From an uncultured Clostridia bacterium (GTDB taxonomy: Bacteria > Bacillota > Clostridia > TANB77 > CAG-508): 35,104 nt of DNA. Below are positions 19,909-30,452 of this stretch, one piece after another. The position numbers and the translations under genes are program-made. The notes under the pieces are model-generated. The model searched no databases and was not told where the DNA came from. It saw nothing but the letters and a program-made list of their open reading frames with translations. Each line of letters opens with the position of its first letter. The first letter of the stretch is position 1. Location: NCBI GenBank assembly GCA_947624405.1, contig CANQKB010000004.1, forward strand, positions 1 through 35,104, in the 5' to 3' direction.

Positions 19909-21708
19909 TTATTTTTTTACATCAAGTTTTATGTGAACATCTCTCAATTGCTCATCAGTAACTCTTCCTGGAGAACCCATAAGCAAATCTTGAGCCTTGC
20001 TATTCATAGGAAATGCAATAACACCTCTTATATTTGACTCATCTGTTAAAAGCATTAACATTCTATCAACACCAGGTGCAATTCCTGCATGAGGTGGTGC
20101 ACCAAATTGAAAAGCATTAAATAATGCAGAGAACTTTTCTTCAATTACATCTTTCGAATATCCTGCAATATCAAAAGCTTTAATCATAAGTTCTGGATCA
20201 TGATTTCTAACAGCTCCAGACGATAACTCGATTCCATTGCAAACAATATCATATTGATATGCAAGTATATCAAGTGGTTCCATAGTTTCTAAAGCTTCCA
20301 TTCCACCTTGTGGCATAGAAAATGGATTATGACTAAACTCAATTTTACCTTCATCTGATAATTCATACATTGGAAAATCTATTATCCAGCAGAATTTGAA
20401 CATACTTTCATCTATTAAATTTAACCTTTTTCCTAATTCTTTTCTAACTTCTCCTGCAATATTTGTGGCAACTCTCTCTTCATCTGCAATAAAGAATATA
20501 GCTTGATTTGGCTTTAATCCTGTTTTCTTAATTAATTCCTCTGTATGTTTTTCATCAATAAATTTAGCAATAGGTCCTTGTAGAGAAAAATCTTCATGTA
20601 CTTTAAGCCATGCTAAGCCTTTTGCTCCACATTCTGATGTTGCATAATCAACCATGTCATCAAAGAATTTACGTGGTTGGTCAGAAATATCTGGCGTGCA
20701 AATAACCCTTACTGTTTTATTTTTGAATGCATTAAATTCTACATTTTGGAAAATTTCAGTAACATCTTGTATAATTAATGGATTTCTCAAATCAGGTTTA
20801 TCAGAACCATATTTAAGCATAGCATCTTTATATGTTATTCTTGGAAATGGATATTCTGCAACTTTCTTTTCAGAGAAAGTATTAAAAGTATCATACATAA
20901 CCTTCTCCATAACCTCAAAAACGTCTTCTTGTGTAGCAAAAGCCATTTCCATATCTAATTGATAAAATTCACCTGGAGCTCTATCTGCTCTTGCATCTTC
21001 ATCTCTAAAGCATGGTGCGATTTGGAAGTATCTATCTATTCCAGAAACCATAAGAAGTTGTTTGAATTGTTGTGGAGCTTGTGGAAGTGCATAAAACCTA
21101 CCTGGATGTACTCTACTTGGGACTAGATAATCACGTGCTCCTTCTGGAGATGAACTGGTAAGTATTGGAGTTTGTACTTCTGTAAAACCACGTTTAATCA
21201 TCTGTTCTCTCAAAAATTGAATTACTTTTGCTCTTAACAATATATTATTTTTTAATTTTTCATTCCTTAAATCTAAAAATCTATATTGAAGTCTTAAATC
21301 TTCTCTAACTTCAGCATCTGCATTTACTTCAAATGGCAAATTTTTAGTCCTTTTTCCAAGTATTTGTATTGTCTCGATAACTACTTCAACTTCACCTGTT
21401 GGCATTTTTTCATTAATCGTCTCTTCGCTTCTTAATCTAACAACTCCTTCAATAGAAACTGTTGATTCTACTGGTATATGAGATACAATTTCAACTAATT
21501 CTCCTGTACCAGATGTAACAGCTTGTGTTATTCCATATTGGTCTCTTATATCTGCGAAAACAAGACCTCCTAAGTCTCTTACAGTTTGAACCCAACCTGC
21601 AATCTTAATCTTCTTTCCAACATCATTTTTTCTAATTTCCCCACAATTATGTGTTCTGTATTCATTCATTTTTAAGTCCTTCCTTTCTTTTCTGGTTAAA
21701 ATATCCAA
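19909..21708 (-). CDS. aspS: Aspartyl-tRNA synthetase
   Basis: MNEYRTHNCGEIRKNDVGKKIKIAGWVQTVRDLGGLVFADIRDQYGITQ...; real start probably the internal ATG (MNEYRTHN). Confidence 0.97.
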   Translation of the reverse strand: MDILTRKERKDLKMNEYRTHNCGEIRKNDVGKKIKIAGWVQTVRDLGGLVFADIRDQYGITQAVTSGTGELVEIVSHIPVESTVSIEGVVRLRSEETINEKMPTGEVEVVIETIQILGKRTKNLPFEVNADAEVREDLRLQYRFLDLRNEKLKNNILLRAKVIQFLREQMIKRGFTEVQTPILTSSSPEGARDYLVPSRVHPGRFYALPQAPQQFKQLLMVSGIDRYFQIAPCFRDEDARADRAPGEFYQLDMEMAFATQEDVFEVMEKVMYDTFNTFSEKKVAEYPFPRITYKDAMLKYGSDKPDLRNPLIIQDVTEIFQNVEFNAFKNKTVRVICTPDISDQPRKFFDDMVDYATSECGAKGLAWLKVHEDFSLQGPIAKFIDEKHTEELIKKTGLKPNQAIFFIADEERVATNIAGEVRKELGKRLNLIDESMFKFCWIIDFPMYELSDEGKIEFSHNPFSMPQGGMEALETMEPLDILAYQYDIVCNGIELSSGAVRNHDPELMIKAFDIAGYSKDVIEEKFSALFNAFQFGAPPHAGIAPGVDRMLMLLTDESNIRGVIAFPMNSKAQDLLMGSPGRVTDEQLRDVHIKLDVKK

Positions 21709-22826
21709 TCGTTATTGGCTTTTATTTCATTTACTTTAGCTTGATGTTCTTCGTTAGTTTTTGTAAAATATATATTACCTTCTTTATCTGCAACAAAGAA
21801 TAAATTATCAGTATCATTTGGGTAAATAGCTGCTTCTATTGAAGCTTTCGAAGGATTAGACACTGGTCCAACTGGCAATTTACCATTCATATTAGGTCCA
21901 CGAGTATTATATGGATTATATGTATTTATTTCATCTTTATTTAAATCACGTGTTCCCAGTTCGATTTTAAAAGCGTAATATGTAGTAACGTCTGATCCTA
22001 ATGACATATCTACACTTAATCTATTATAAAATACACTTGATACATCTTTTCTGTCTTTATCAAAAATTGCCTCTGTTTCAATAATTGAAGCTAAAGTCAA
22101 AAGTTCATGTGGCGTATAACTACTCTTTTCTATATCTGTTTTATATGGTTCTAATACGTTTTTCATCTTATCTAACATAGTTTTAAAAATTTCTTTGACA
22201 GGGACATCTTTCTCATCAAATGAATAAGTGTCAGGGAATAAATACCCTTCCAATGGATAGTATATATCAGCTTTTTTTATTTCATCTGTTATGAACCAAT
22301 ATTCATCAATTAAACTATCTAAATATTCTTCATCTTTTAGCAAATCATATACATCTTGTTCTGTGTTATCAGTGTTTTCTGCAATTACTTTAGCAATATA
22401 TGGCATTGTTTTTCCTTCTACAAATGTTAGGTTATAGCTTGTATCTTTGAAAACTATACCACTTTGAAGTGATTCAACTATTGTTTCAACATTCATATCT
22501 TTTGTTAAAGTATAACTTCCTGCTTGAAATGTAGTTACATTGTTCATTTTTACATATATTTTGAATGTTAAAGAACTTTTTATTAAGTCATTTTCTTTTA
22601 AAATCTCTGCTATTGTACTGCTATTAGAACCAAGTGGTATGTCTATTTCTACTTTTTCATCGCTTGTCCCTGTTCCTGATAAAGATGTATTATACCATAT
22701 AATTCCAAAAATTGCTACAATTATTACAAACATTATTAAACAAATTATAATTTTTACAAATATATTTCCTTTTTTTTCATCACTTGAATGTTTACTTTTT
22801 CTTTTACTTTCAATCTCTTCTTCCAT
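21696..22826 (-). CDS. mltG: Endolytic transglycosylase MltG (YceG-like)
   Basis: LEGYLFPDTYSF...ASIIETEAIFDKDRKDVSSVFYNRLSVDMSLGSDVTTYYAF...YNTRGPNMNGKLPVGPVSNPSKASIEAAIYP. Confidence 0.93.
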   Translation of the reverse strand: MEEEIESKRKSKHSSDEKKGNIFVKIIICLIMFVIIVAIFGIIWYNTSLSGTGTSDEKVEIDIPLGSNSSTIAEILKENDLIKSSLTFKIYVKMNNVTTFQAGSYTLTKDMNVETIVESLQSGIVFKDTSYNLTFVEGKTMPYIAKVIAENTDNTEQDVYDLLKDEEYLDSLIDEYWFITDEIKKADIYYPLEGYLFPDTYSFDEKDVPVKEIFKTMLDKMKNVLEPYKTDIEKSSYTPHELLTLASIIETEAIFDKDRKDVSSVFYNRLSVDMSLGSDVTTYYAFKIELGTRDLNKDEINTYNPYNTRGPNMNGKLPVGPVSNPSKASIEAAIYPNDTDNLFFVADKEGNIYFTKTNEEHQAKVNEIKANNDWIF

Positions 22827-22839
22827 TTATTGCTCCTTC

Positions 22840-23851
22840 CTAAATTCCATTTTTACTTAGAAAATCACTACTTAGTATATTATTATTTTTTATTTCAAGT
22901 CCCGCTCCTATTTCTTTAAGTCTTGGTATAAGTTCAATAATAAATCTTTCCATCTTATCTTTAGGAACACTTACAGCTCCTAAATCAAGCACAACTGTAA
23001 ATTTATCATCTTTTAATATATTTAAAATTATCTCATCAACTACAGCTTTTCTAGAATCAAAATTATGCAAAGTTTCACTATTTAATTTTTCATTATTAAA
23101 TTCTATTGCATTTTCTAAATTTACCTTTCCTAATGATATATCGCTTTCTGTGAAATCACTTCTTTTTGTTTCTATTTCCGTTAAATTTTTAGTTTTTACA
23201 TATCCGTATCTTGCCATCATTAGTTAGAACTTCTGCCCATTCTCCATCTTTTACACTTTCGATATATGTCAATTCTTCTCCTTCTTCTAACTTTTTAATC
23301 GTACTCGATGTTCCTTTTGCCTCTTCTTTTAAATTATCTTTTTTAGTAACTTTAGTGGTAGAAAGACCTTTGTGTAAGGATGAAATAATAGCATAATCTT
23401 CACCTGTTTTGGCCTCAAGATTATATAAATACGTAGTTTCAGTTATTGGTATATAATAATCATTATTAAATTCGAGTATACTTGCTGATAATGGTGTTAC
23501 TGATGAAGTAAGTTCTACAGTATTATTTCCTATATCTATAGCTGATGTTCTTGTCGCATACGTAGTAATTATCTTGTTGCTTTCTTCTTCATAATATATG
23601 TTTTCATCAAAAATTTCTTTTATATCCTCTAAAGATAAATATAGCACTCCATCTTTATTAAAATATGGATTTTTCTTTAAACTATTTGTAACATCAACAT
23701 TATTTACAATAACAGAAATATCATATTTCTTTTTATCACTTCCACTATTTAATAAAATTATAATTAAAGCAATAACAATAATGAGAAAAAATAATCTAGA
23801 TAATAATTTTCTCTTATTTACTTTATATCTTTTCTTCTTTTTTTTCTTCAT
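22840..23851 (-). CDS. Membrane-anchored SH3-domain protein, requires +1 frameshift at CGG 23206..23204
   Basis: N-terminal TM, stalk-like domain, SH3 ...EEGEELTYIESVKDGEWAEVLTNDGKI, skip C, GYVKTKNLTEIETKRSDF... The join restores the SH3 motif DGKIGYVKTKNL. Confidence 0.85.
23204..23206 (-). other. +1 frameshift site ATA-C-GGA (in-frame CGG)
   Basis: GAT GGC AAG ATA (C) GGA TAT GTA AAA ACT; zero frame: CGG ATA TGT AAA AAC TAA. Confidence 0.88.
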
Positions 23852-23937
23852 ACTTCGCTATATTCCTTCCTATAATGAAATTATTTTATAATAAATTATT
23901 TCAAAAGTCCATATATATTATAAAATTTTTATAAATT

Positions 23938-24318
23938 TTATACATTCCCTATACCGTCTTTTAAATTATACAAATTTTCATAACCTAAACGTTTTAAAAT
24001 TTGGCAAGCTCTCTTACTTCTAACCCCACTTTGACAATACACTACAATATTGGCATTTTTATCATGTAATAACTTAGTAGCAGAATCTTCCAAATCATAC
24101 AATGGAATATTAATAGCAAAATCAAGTCTGTCTTCTGCAAATTCCTGAGGACTTCTTACATCTACTAAAGTAATATTTTCACTTTTTATAAGTTTTTTTA
24201 AATTATTGTAACTTATATCTTTAAAATTTCCTATGCATCTTAATTCTTTTTTCCTTTTTATCTTGTTTATAAAATTATTAATCATTTTTTCTATTTTCAT
24301 TTTTTCATATCCTCTCAA
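23938..24318 (-). CDS. Rhodanese-domain protein
   Basis: ITLVDVRSPQEFAEDRLDFAINIPL...VVYCQSGVRSKRACQILKRLGYENLYNLKDGI. Confidence 0.93.
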   Translation of the reverse strand: MRGYEKMKIEKMINNFINKIKRKKELRCIGNFKDISYNNLKKLIKSENITLVDVRSPQEFAEDRLDFAINIPLYDLEDSATKLLHDKNANIVVYCQSGVRSKRACQILKRLGYENLYNLKDGIGNV

Positions 24319-24479
24319 AAAAATCCACTCTATATATTAATATGAGTGGAAAATTAATTTGTCAATTTATGTCGAAATTTTATGACAAATATATTTCAAA
24401 AATTCGATTTTATTTCTTTAATATTACAAAGTGATTACATTTTTTAATATTTTTGTAATAATTAGTTTACATTTTTTAG

Positions 24480-24522
24480 TTATCCACAGAATTTTGCAAA
24501 ATGTGGATAACTTTGTGCATAA
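24480..24522. promoter_or_regulatory. Cluster of DnaA-box-like 9-mers
   Basis: TTATCCACA (24480-24488), TGTGGATAA (24502-24510), TGTGCATAA (24514-24522) in a roughly 340-bp very AT-rich intergenic region. Confidence 0.7.
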
Positions 24523-24656
24523 CTATTATCAAATGTTTTGAAAATATTTTTTCTTAAGTTGATATAATTTTTTTATTTTACGTGAACTTTTTATTTTATT
24601 TTTCAAGTTATTATGTGTCCAATTCGTTTGTTCGCAACTATTTTTTATCTTACATA

Positions 24657-24956
24657 TTAGCCCTTCATAGCCCAAACAATAACACAAACTATTTCTGTGA
24701 TTAAAATTACTGGAAAACCTATAGTAAAATAAAGCTTTTTAGTTTTATGTCTAAATATGTACATGCCTGCTATAGTACCAACTCCTCCCCCAAGAAGAGT
24801 TAAGAGGAATAAGGTCTTTTCTGCAATTCTCCATGCTCCTCTTTTTGCTTTCCATTTATCAATAAACATTGCCAAAAAGCCAATTACATTGATTATAATT
24901 AAATATATTATTATATTTTTTAGTGAAACTATTTCTATAAATTTTTGTATACTCAT
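24657..24956 (-). CDS. DUF1294-family membrane protein
   Basis: INVIGFLAMFIDKWKAKRGAWRIAEKTLFLLTLLGGGVGTIAGMYIFRHKTKK. Confidence 0.9.
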   Translation of the reverse strand: MSIQKFIEIVSLKNIIIYLIIINVIGFLAMFIDKWKAKRGAWRIAEKTLFLLTLLGGGVGTIAGMYIFRHKTKKLYFTIGFPVILITEIVCVIVWAMKG

Positions 24957-24969
24957 ATTTTCTCCTTCA

Positions 24970-27900
24970 CTACATCATCATTGCATCAAATAAGCTTAAC
25001 TGGTTCGTCTCGCTCATACCTTCCACACAACCAAACTTTTCAAGCAAGCTAATCGTTGCATCTCCAACCTTAGCTCTTTTCTTAATATCCTGTTTAGAAA
25101 TGAATTCTCCGTCTTTTCGAGCTTCTTGGATACCAATAGCAGCTACATCACCCATTCCTGCAATGCTGTTGAGTGGTGGACGAATAGCTCCATCTTCAAT
25201 TTTAAACTTTGTTGCATCAGATTTATACAAATCTATAGGCAAAAAGTTTAAGCCTCTTTCATACATTTCTAGGACCAATTCTAGGACTGGATACATACTT
25301 TCATCTTTTTTAGATGCCTCATTTCCAAGTCTTTTAATTTCTGCCATTTTCTCACGAACTTTGCTCTTTCCAAAAATCATAATTTCACTATCAAATTGGT
25401 CAGCTCTTATAGAGAAAAATGCACAATAATATGCAAGAGGTATATGTACCTTAAACCATGCAATACGAAAAGCCATTGTAACATATGCAACAGCATGTGC
25501 TTTAGGGAACATATATTTAATCTTTTTACATGAATCTATATACCAATCAGGCACATCGTGTTCTCTCATTAAAGCCTCCTGTTCCTCTGTTAATCCCTTA
25601 CCTTTACGCACACATTCCATAATCTTGAATGAATTTTGAGAAGGAAGTCCCTTATTTATCAAATATATCATAATATCATCTCTTGTACAAATAGCCTCAG
25701 ATAGTGCACACGTACCAGCATTTACTAATTCTTGTGCATTATTAGTCCATACATCTGTACCATGAGATAATCCTGAAATTCTAACCAATTCTTCAAAAGT
25801 CTTTGGTAATGTTTCAACAAGCATTTCTCTAACAAACCTTGTACCAAATTCAGGTACACCAAATGTTCCAACCTTTGAATCAATTTGAAATGGCTCTACT
25901 CCTAAAGCCTTCGTAGATGAAAATATTGACATAGTTTCTTTATCATCAAGAGGAATAGTCTTTGGATCTATTCCCGTTAAATCTTGAAGCATTCTTATAA
26001 CTGTCGGATCATCGTGTCCTAGCATATCAAATTTAAGTAAGTTTTTATCAATTGAGTGATAATCAAAGTGAGTTGTGACAATATCTGAATTTGGATCATC
26101 TGCAGGGTGCTGAACTGGGCAAAATTCATATATTTCATGTCCTGTTGGAACAACTATAACTCCACCTGGATGTTGCCCTGTAGTTCTCTTTACCCCTGTA
26201 CACCCTTCTGCAAGTCTTTCAATTTCTGCTGAACTTACGTTTATATTTCTTTCTTCAAAATAATTCTTTACATATCCATATGCTGTTTTCTCTGCTATTG
26301 TACCTATTGTACCTGCTTTAAAAGTAGTTCCTTTTCCTAAAATTACCTCAGCATATTTATGAGCTTTAAGCTGATATTCCCCTGAGAAGTTCAAGTCAAT
26401 ATCAGGCTCTTTATCACCATTGAATCCTAAAAAAGTCTCAAATGGTATATCTACTCCGTCCTTTACTAATTTTTCACCACACTTAGGACAATTAGCATCT
26501 GGCAAGTCAAAACCATTTTTTACTCCATGGTCTGAAAAATCAGAATATTTACATTTTGGACATCTATAATGAGGCTTTAAAGCATTAACCTCTGTTATAC
26601 CTGTCATATATGCAACTAAAGATGATCCAACAGAACCTCTTGAACCAACTAAATATCCATCTTCATTTGATTTCCACACTAATTTTTGTGCAATTATATA
26701 CATAACTGAGAAACCGTTTTTAATAATTGAATCCAATTCCTTTTTTAGCCTTACTTCAACTATTTCTGGAAGTGGATCTCCATATAATTCTACTGCTCTA
26801 TTCATTGCAATATCCTCAATAGTCTTTTCACATCCTTCGATATATGGAGTACATTTTTCTTTTGAAATAGGGCTAATTGGTTCACACAAATCAGCTATCT
26901 TATTTGTATTAGTTACAACAACTTCATATGCTTTTTCCTTTCCAAGATATCCAAACTCATGAAGCATCTCATCTGTAGTACGCAAAAACAAAGGTGCTTG
27001 CATATCAGCATCATCATATTTTTGCCCTGCCATTAATATTCTTCTATAAATCTCATCTTCTGGATCCATAAAATGAACATCACATGTTGCAACAACTAAT
27101 TTATTCAATTTTTCACCAAGTGCAACAATCTTTTTATTTATATCTATTAAGCCATCCTTATTTTCAACAGTACCATTTCTTATCAAATATTCATTATTAC
27201 CTAAAGGCTGTATTTCTAAATAGTCATAAAATGAAGCTATTTCTTCTATTTTCTGCTCTGATAATCCTTCCAAAATAGCTTGATATAGCTCGCCTTGGTC
27301 ACAGGCACTACCAATAATAAGCCCTTCACTATATTGCTTGTACAAACTCTTTGGTATTTTTGGCTTTTTGTAAAAATAATCCAAATGTGAAAAAGATATT
27401 AATTTATACAAATTCTTTAATCCTACGTAATCTTTTGTGAGTATTATTGCATGATAAGTAGACAAATTTTTTAAATTAATCTCTCCTTTAAATGCTCCAT
27501 CAATACCATTTACATTTGTTACTCCTTTTTCCTTTAACTTCTTAATCATTACCTCAAAAACCTTAACTAATGTTTTAACATCATCTAAGGCTCTATGTGC
27601 TACATCAACTCTAATATTAAGATTTTCTGCAATTATTCCAAGTTTATATTTTTTATACTCTGGAAACATATCACGTGCTAATGCTAAAGTATCAATATAT
27701 GTATTATCTAATCTCAAGCCTTGCAATTCTGCAAAATGTCTAAGAAATCCTATGTCAAAATTTGCATTATGTGCAACAAGCACACTATCTCCTGCAAATT
27801 CCAAAAATTTTGGTAAAACTTTATCTATGGTTTCTGCATCTCTTACCATATCATCTGTTATATGTGTTACCTTTATTACGTCATAAGGTATAGGCTTTTC

Positions 27901-28956
27901 TGGATTTACAAAACATTCAAAAGTATCTATTATTTCTCCATTTTTGATTTTTATAGCACCTAATTCTGTGATTTTCTCTGTTCTAAAAGAAAGTCCTGTT
28001 GTTTCTAAATCTAATACACAATATGTTGTATCTAAATCTTGATTTTGTGAGCCATATACACTTGTTTGCCCATCTGGAACAAGATATGCTTCTACTCCAT
28101 AAATAACCTTGATATCTCCATTATTATCTTGTACAACGTGATTGGCAGCTGGAAAAGCTTGTACAACTCCATGGTCTGTTACTGCTATAGATTTCATTCC
28201 CCATTCTCTTGCTCTATTTATCAATTTCTCTACAGGTGTAACACCATCCATCTGGCTCATCTGTGTATGCATATGAAGTTCTACTCTTTTAACTTCACTA
28301 TGATCTTGTCTAGTATTTTCCAATTTTGCCGAAGCCTCTAAAAGTACATTTATCATTATTGTAACTTCTTTTGAAAATGGATCAAATTGAGCATTACCAG
28401 CAACTGTAACTCTAGGAGCTTTTTTTATTCTTTCCATGACGTTATCTATATCATTAGCATTGATAAACGCTTTACATGTTATTGTAGAACTTCCATCAAA
28501 AACATTCATCATTAATAGGAAATTACCTGTTTTTAGTTCTTTCAACTCTTTCTTTATAATCTTACCACAAATAACAACTTTGCCACTATCCATATTTACG
28601 TCTTTAACTCGAATTGTCTTTTCATTTATCTTTGCTCTTCTATTTCCTATAATAACTTGTGTATCTTCTTGTTCCTTAGCATCTGACTTGCTCTTTTTTG
28701 AAGAAGAAGAGCTTTTTACTATCTCTTCTTCTATATTTATTTGAATTTCATTCATTCTAAATTTTGACTTAAGATAATATTCAAATTGGAGTTTCTCTCC
28801 CATTGAAATTTTATTATTTGATTTTAAATCTATTACAAGTTTACTTGATTTCTTAAAAATATTTACACTCTTTATGCTACATTCTAATACCTTTGAATTA
28901 GAATTTGCAGCATAATCTTTAAACACATCTTTTACTAATTTTAGTTCATTTGTCAT
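24970..28956 (-). CDS. polC: DNA polymerase III alpha subunit, PolC type
   Basis: 1328 aa; PHP (VELHMHTQMSQMDGV), DEDD exonuclease (YCVLDLETTGLSFRTEKITELGAIKI), polymerase motifs. Confidence 0.97.
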   Translation of the reverse strand: MTNELKLVKDVFKDYAANSNSKVLECSIKSVNIFKKSSKLVIDLKSNNKISMGEKLQFEYYLKSKFRMNEIQINIEEEIVKSSSSSKKSKSDAKEQEDTQVIIGNRRAKINEKTIRVKDVNMDSGKVVICGKIIKKELKELKTGNFLLMMNVFDGSSTITCKAFINANDIDNVMERIKKAPRVTVAGNAQFDPFSKEVTIMINVLLEASAKLENTRQDHSEVKRVELHMHTQMSQMDGVTPVEKLINRAREWGMKSIAVTDHGVVQAFPAANHVVQDNNGDIKVIYGVEAYLVPDGQTSVYGSQNQDLDTTYCVLDLETTGLSFRTEKITELGAIKIKNGEIIDTFECFVNPEKPIPYDVIKVTHITDDMVRDAETIDKVLPKFLEFAGDSVLVAHNANFDIGFLRHFAELQGLRLDNTYIDTLALARDMFPEYKKYKLGIIAENLNIRVDVAHRALDDVKTLVKVFEVMIKKLKEKGVTNVNGIDGAFKGEINLKNLSTYHAIILTKDYVGLKNLYKLISFSHLDYFYKKPKIPKSLYKQYSEGLIIGSACDQGELYQAILEGLSEQKIEEIASFYDYLEIQPLGNNEYLIRNGTVENKDGLIDINKKIVALGEKLNKLVVATCDVHFMDPEDEIYRRILMAGQKYDDADMQAPLFLRTTDEMLHEFGYLGKEKAYEVVVTNTNKIADLCEPISPISKEKCTPYIEGCEKTIEDIAMNRAVELYGDPLPEIVEVRLKKELDSIIKNGFSVMYIIAQKLVWKSNEDGYLVGSRGSVGSSLVAYMTGITEVNALKPHYRCPKCKYSDFSDHGVKNGFDLPDANCPKCGEKLVKDGVDIPFETFLGFNGDKEPDIDLNFSGEYQLKAHKYAEVILGKGTTFKAGTIGTIAEKTAYGYVKNYFEERNINVSSAEIERLAEGCTGVKRTTGQHPGGVIVVPTGHEIYEFCPVQHPADDPNSDIVTTHFDYHSIDKNLLKFDMLGHDDPTVIRMLQDLTGIDPKTIPLDDKETMSIFSSTKALGVEPFQIDSKVGTFGVPEFGTRFVREMLVETLPKTFEELVRISGLSHGTDVWTNNAQELVNAGTCALSEAICTRDDIMIYLINKGLPSQNSFKIMECVRKGKGLTEEQEALMREHDVPDWYIDSCKKIKYMFPKAHAVAYVTMAFRIAWFKVHIPLAYYCAFFSIRADQFDSEIMIFGKSKVREKMAEIKRLGNEASKKDESMYPVLELVLEMYERGLNFLPIDLYKSDATKFKIEDGAIRPPLNSIAGMGDVAAIGIQEARKDGEFISKQDIKKRAKVGDATISLLEKFGCVEGMSETNQLSLFDAMMM

Positions 28957-28974
28957 TTTGATATATTGCCTCCA

Positions 28975-30396
28975 TTATAACTTTATCTCTTCAAACGTAT
29001 CTTTTCTTATCTCTTTTGGTCTTTCTACTGGATATTTTCCACTAAAGCATCCAACACAAAGGTTAGGTACATAGCATTCTTTTGTTATTTCTCTTAAACT
29101 CTCTAAGCTTAAATATTCTAAACTATCTGCTCCAATTAATTGTCTTACTTCCTCTACAGTTCTGTTATATGTTACTAGATGTTCTTTATTATCTATATCT
29201 GTTCCAAAATAACATACATCCATAAATGCAGGTGATGCAATCCTTAGATGTACTTCTTTTGCTCCTGCTCTTCTTAAAACTGCAATCAATTTTGTAATTG
29301 TTGTTCCTCTTACGATTGAATCATCTATTAAAACTATTTTTTTATCCTTTACCGCTGGTTTTATTGGATTTAGTTTTAATCCAACAAGTGCCCTTCTTGT
29401 ATCTTGCGTATTTTGGATAAAAGTTCTACCTATATATTTGCTTTTTGTAAATGCCATATCATAAGGTATCCCTGATTCTTTTGAATACCCTAATGCTGCA
29501 TCTAATCCAGAATCTGGCACACCAGCTACAATATCTGCATCAACTGGTAATTGTCTTGCAAGATATCTACCAGCATTCTCTCTAAACTGATGTACACTTA
29601 TTCCATCAATTATTGAATCTGGTCTTGCGAAATATATGTATTCAAAAGCACATAATCCCTTTGGAGCATCTTCGTTTGTTTGTATTGAGTTTATTTCATT
29701 ATCTGTTACAACAACTATTTCTCCTGGTTTTATATCTCTTTCAAATTCTGCTCCAGTTATATCTAAAGCACAACTTTCTGAAGCAAATACTATTTCATTT
29801 TCTGTTTTACCTATGCAAAGTGGTTTAAATCCTTGTGGGTCTCTAACTGCAATTAATTTTCTAGATGTCATTATTAAAAGTGCATACGATCCCTTTAGAC
29901 GTTTCATTGTATTGATAATTGCTTCTTCTATTGACTTTGTTTTTAGTCTTTCTTGTACAATTACATGACAAATAACCTCTGTATCTGTAGTTGTTGAAAA
30001 AATTGCTCCATTTTCTTCAAGCTCCATACGAAGTTCCATTGCATTTGTGATGTTTCCATTGTGTACTATTGCTAAGTTTCCCTTTTTATGTCTTACTACC
30101 ATTGGTTGTGCATTTTCTTTTTTAGCTTCTCCTGTTGTAGAGTATCTATTATGGCCTATTCCCATTTTCCCTTCTGGAAGCTCGTCCAATTTGTGCTTTG
30201 GAAATACTTTTGAGACTAAACCTAATTCTTTTCTGTAAGTTATTATCCCATCTCTATTTATTGCAATACCACAACTTTCTTCGCCTCTATGTTGAAGAGC
30301 CGATAATCCTACACTTATTATTGGTGCTAAACTTTCAATTGATTTTTTTGCATATATTCCATATACTCCACATGCTTCGTTTAATTTGTTATCCAT
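28975..30396 (-). CDS. purF: Amidophosphoribosyltransferase
   Basis: EACGVYGIYAKKS...LSALQHRGEESCGIAINRDG...IVLIDDSIVRGTT. Confidence 0.97.
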   Translation of the reverse strand: MDNKLNEACGVYGIYAKKSIESLAPIISVGLSALQHRGEESCGIAINRDGIITYRKELGLVSKVFPKHKLDELPEGKMGIGHNRYSTTGEAKKENAQPMVVRHKKGNLAIVHNGNITNAMELRMELEENGAIFSTTTDTEVICHVIVQERLKTKSIEEAIINTMKRLKGSYALLIMTSRKLIAVRDPQGFKPLCIGKTENEIVFASESCALDITGAEFERDIKPGEIVVVTDNEINSIQTNEDAPKGLCAFEYIYFARPDSIIDGISVHQFRENAGRYLARQLPVDADIVAGVPDSGLDAALGYSKESGIPYDMAFTKSKYIGRTFIQNTQDTRRALVGLKLNPIKPAVKDKKIVLIDDSIVRGTTITKLIAVLRRAGAKEVHLRIASPAFMDVCYFGTDIDNKEHLVTYNRTVEEVRQLIGADSLEYLSLESLREITKECYVPNLCVGCFSGKYPVERPKEIRKDTFEEIKL

Positions 30397-30420
30397 TTTT
30401 CTCCTCCATTAGAACAAGAC

Positions 30421-30448
30421 AAAACTAAGAATATAAATTCTTAGTTTT
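30421..30448. terminator. Hairpin AAAACTAAGAAT...ATTCTTAGTTTT
   Basis: 12-bp inverted repeat between flavoprotein gene and purF. Confidence 0.7.
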
Positions 30449-30452
30449 ACAA

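Noticed and set aside
22840-23220. ORF 22840..23220 as an independent gene starting MMARYGYVK
   Set aside because: Its start lies inside the SH3 domain of the upstream ORF; the +1 join at ATA-C-GGA explains both better.
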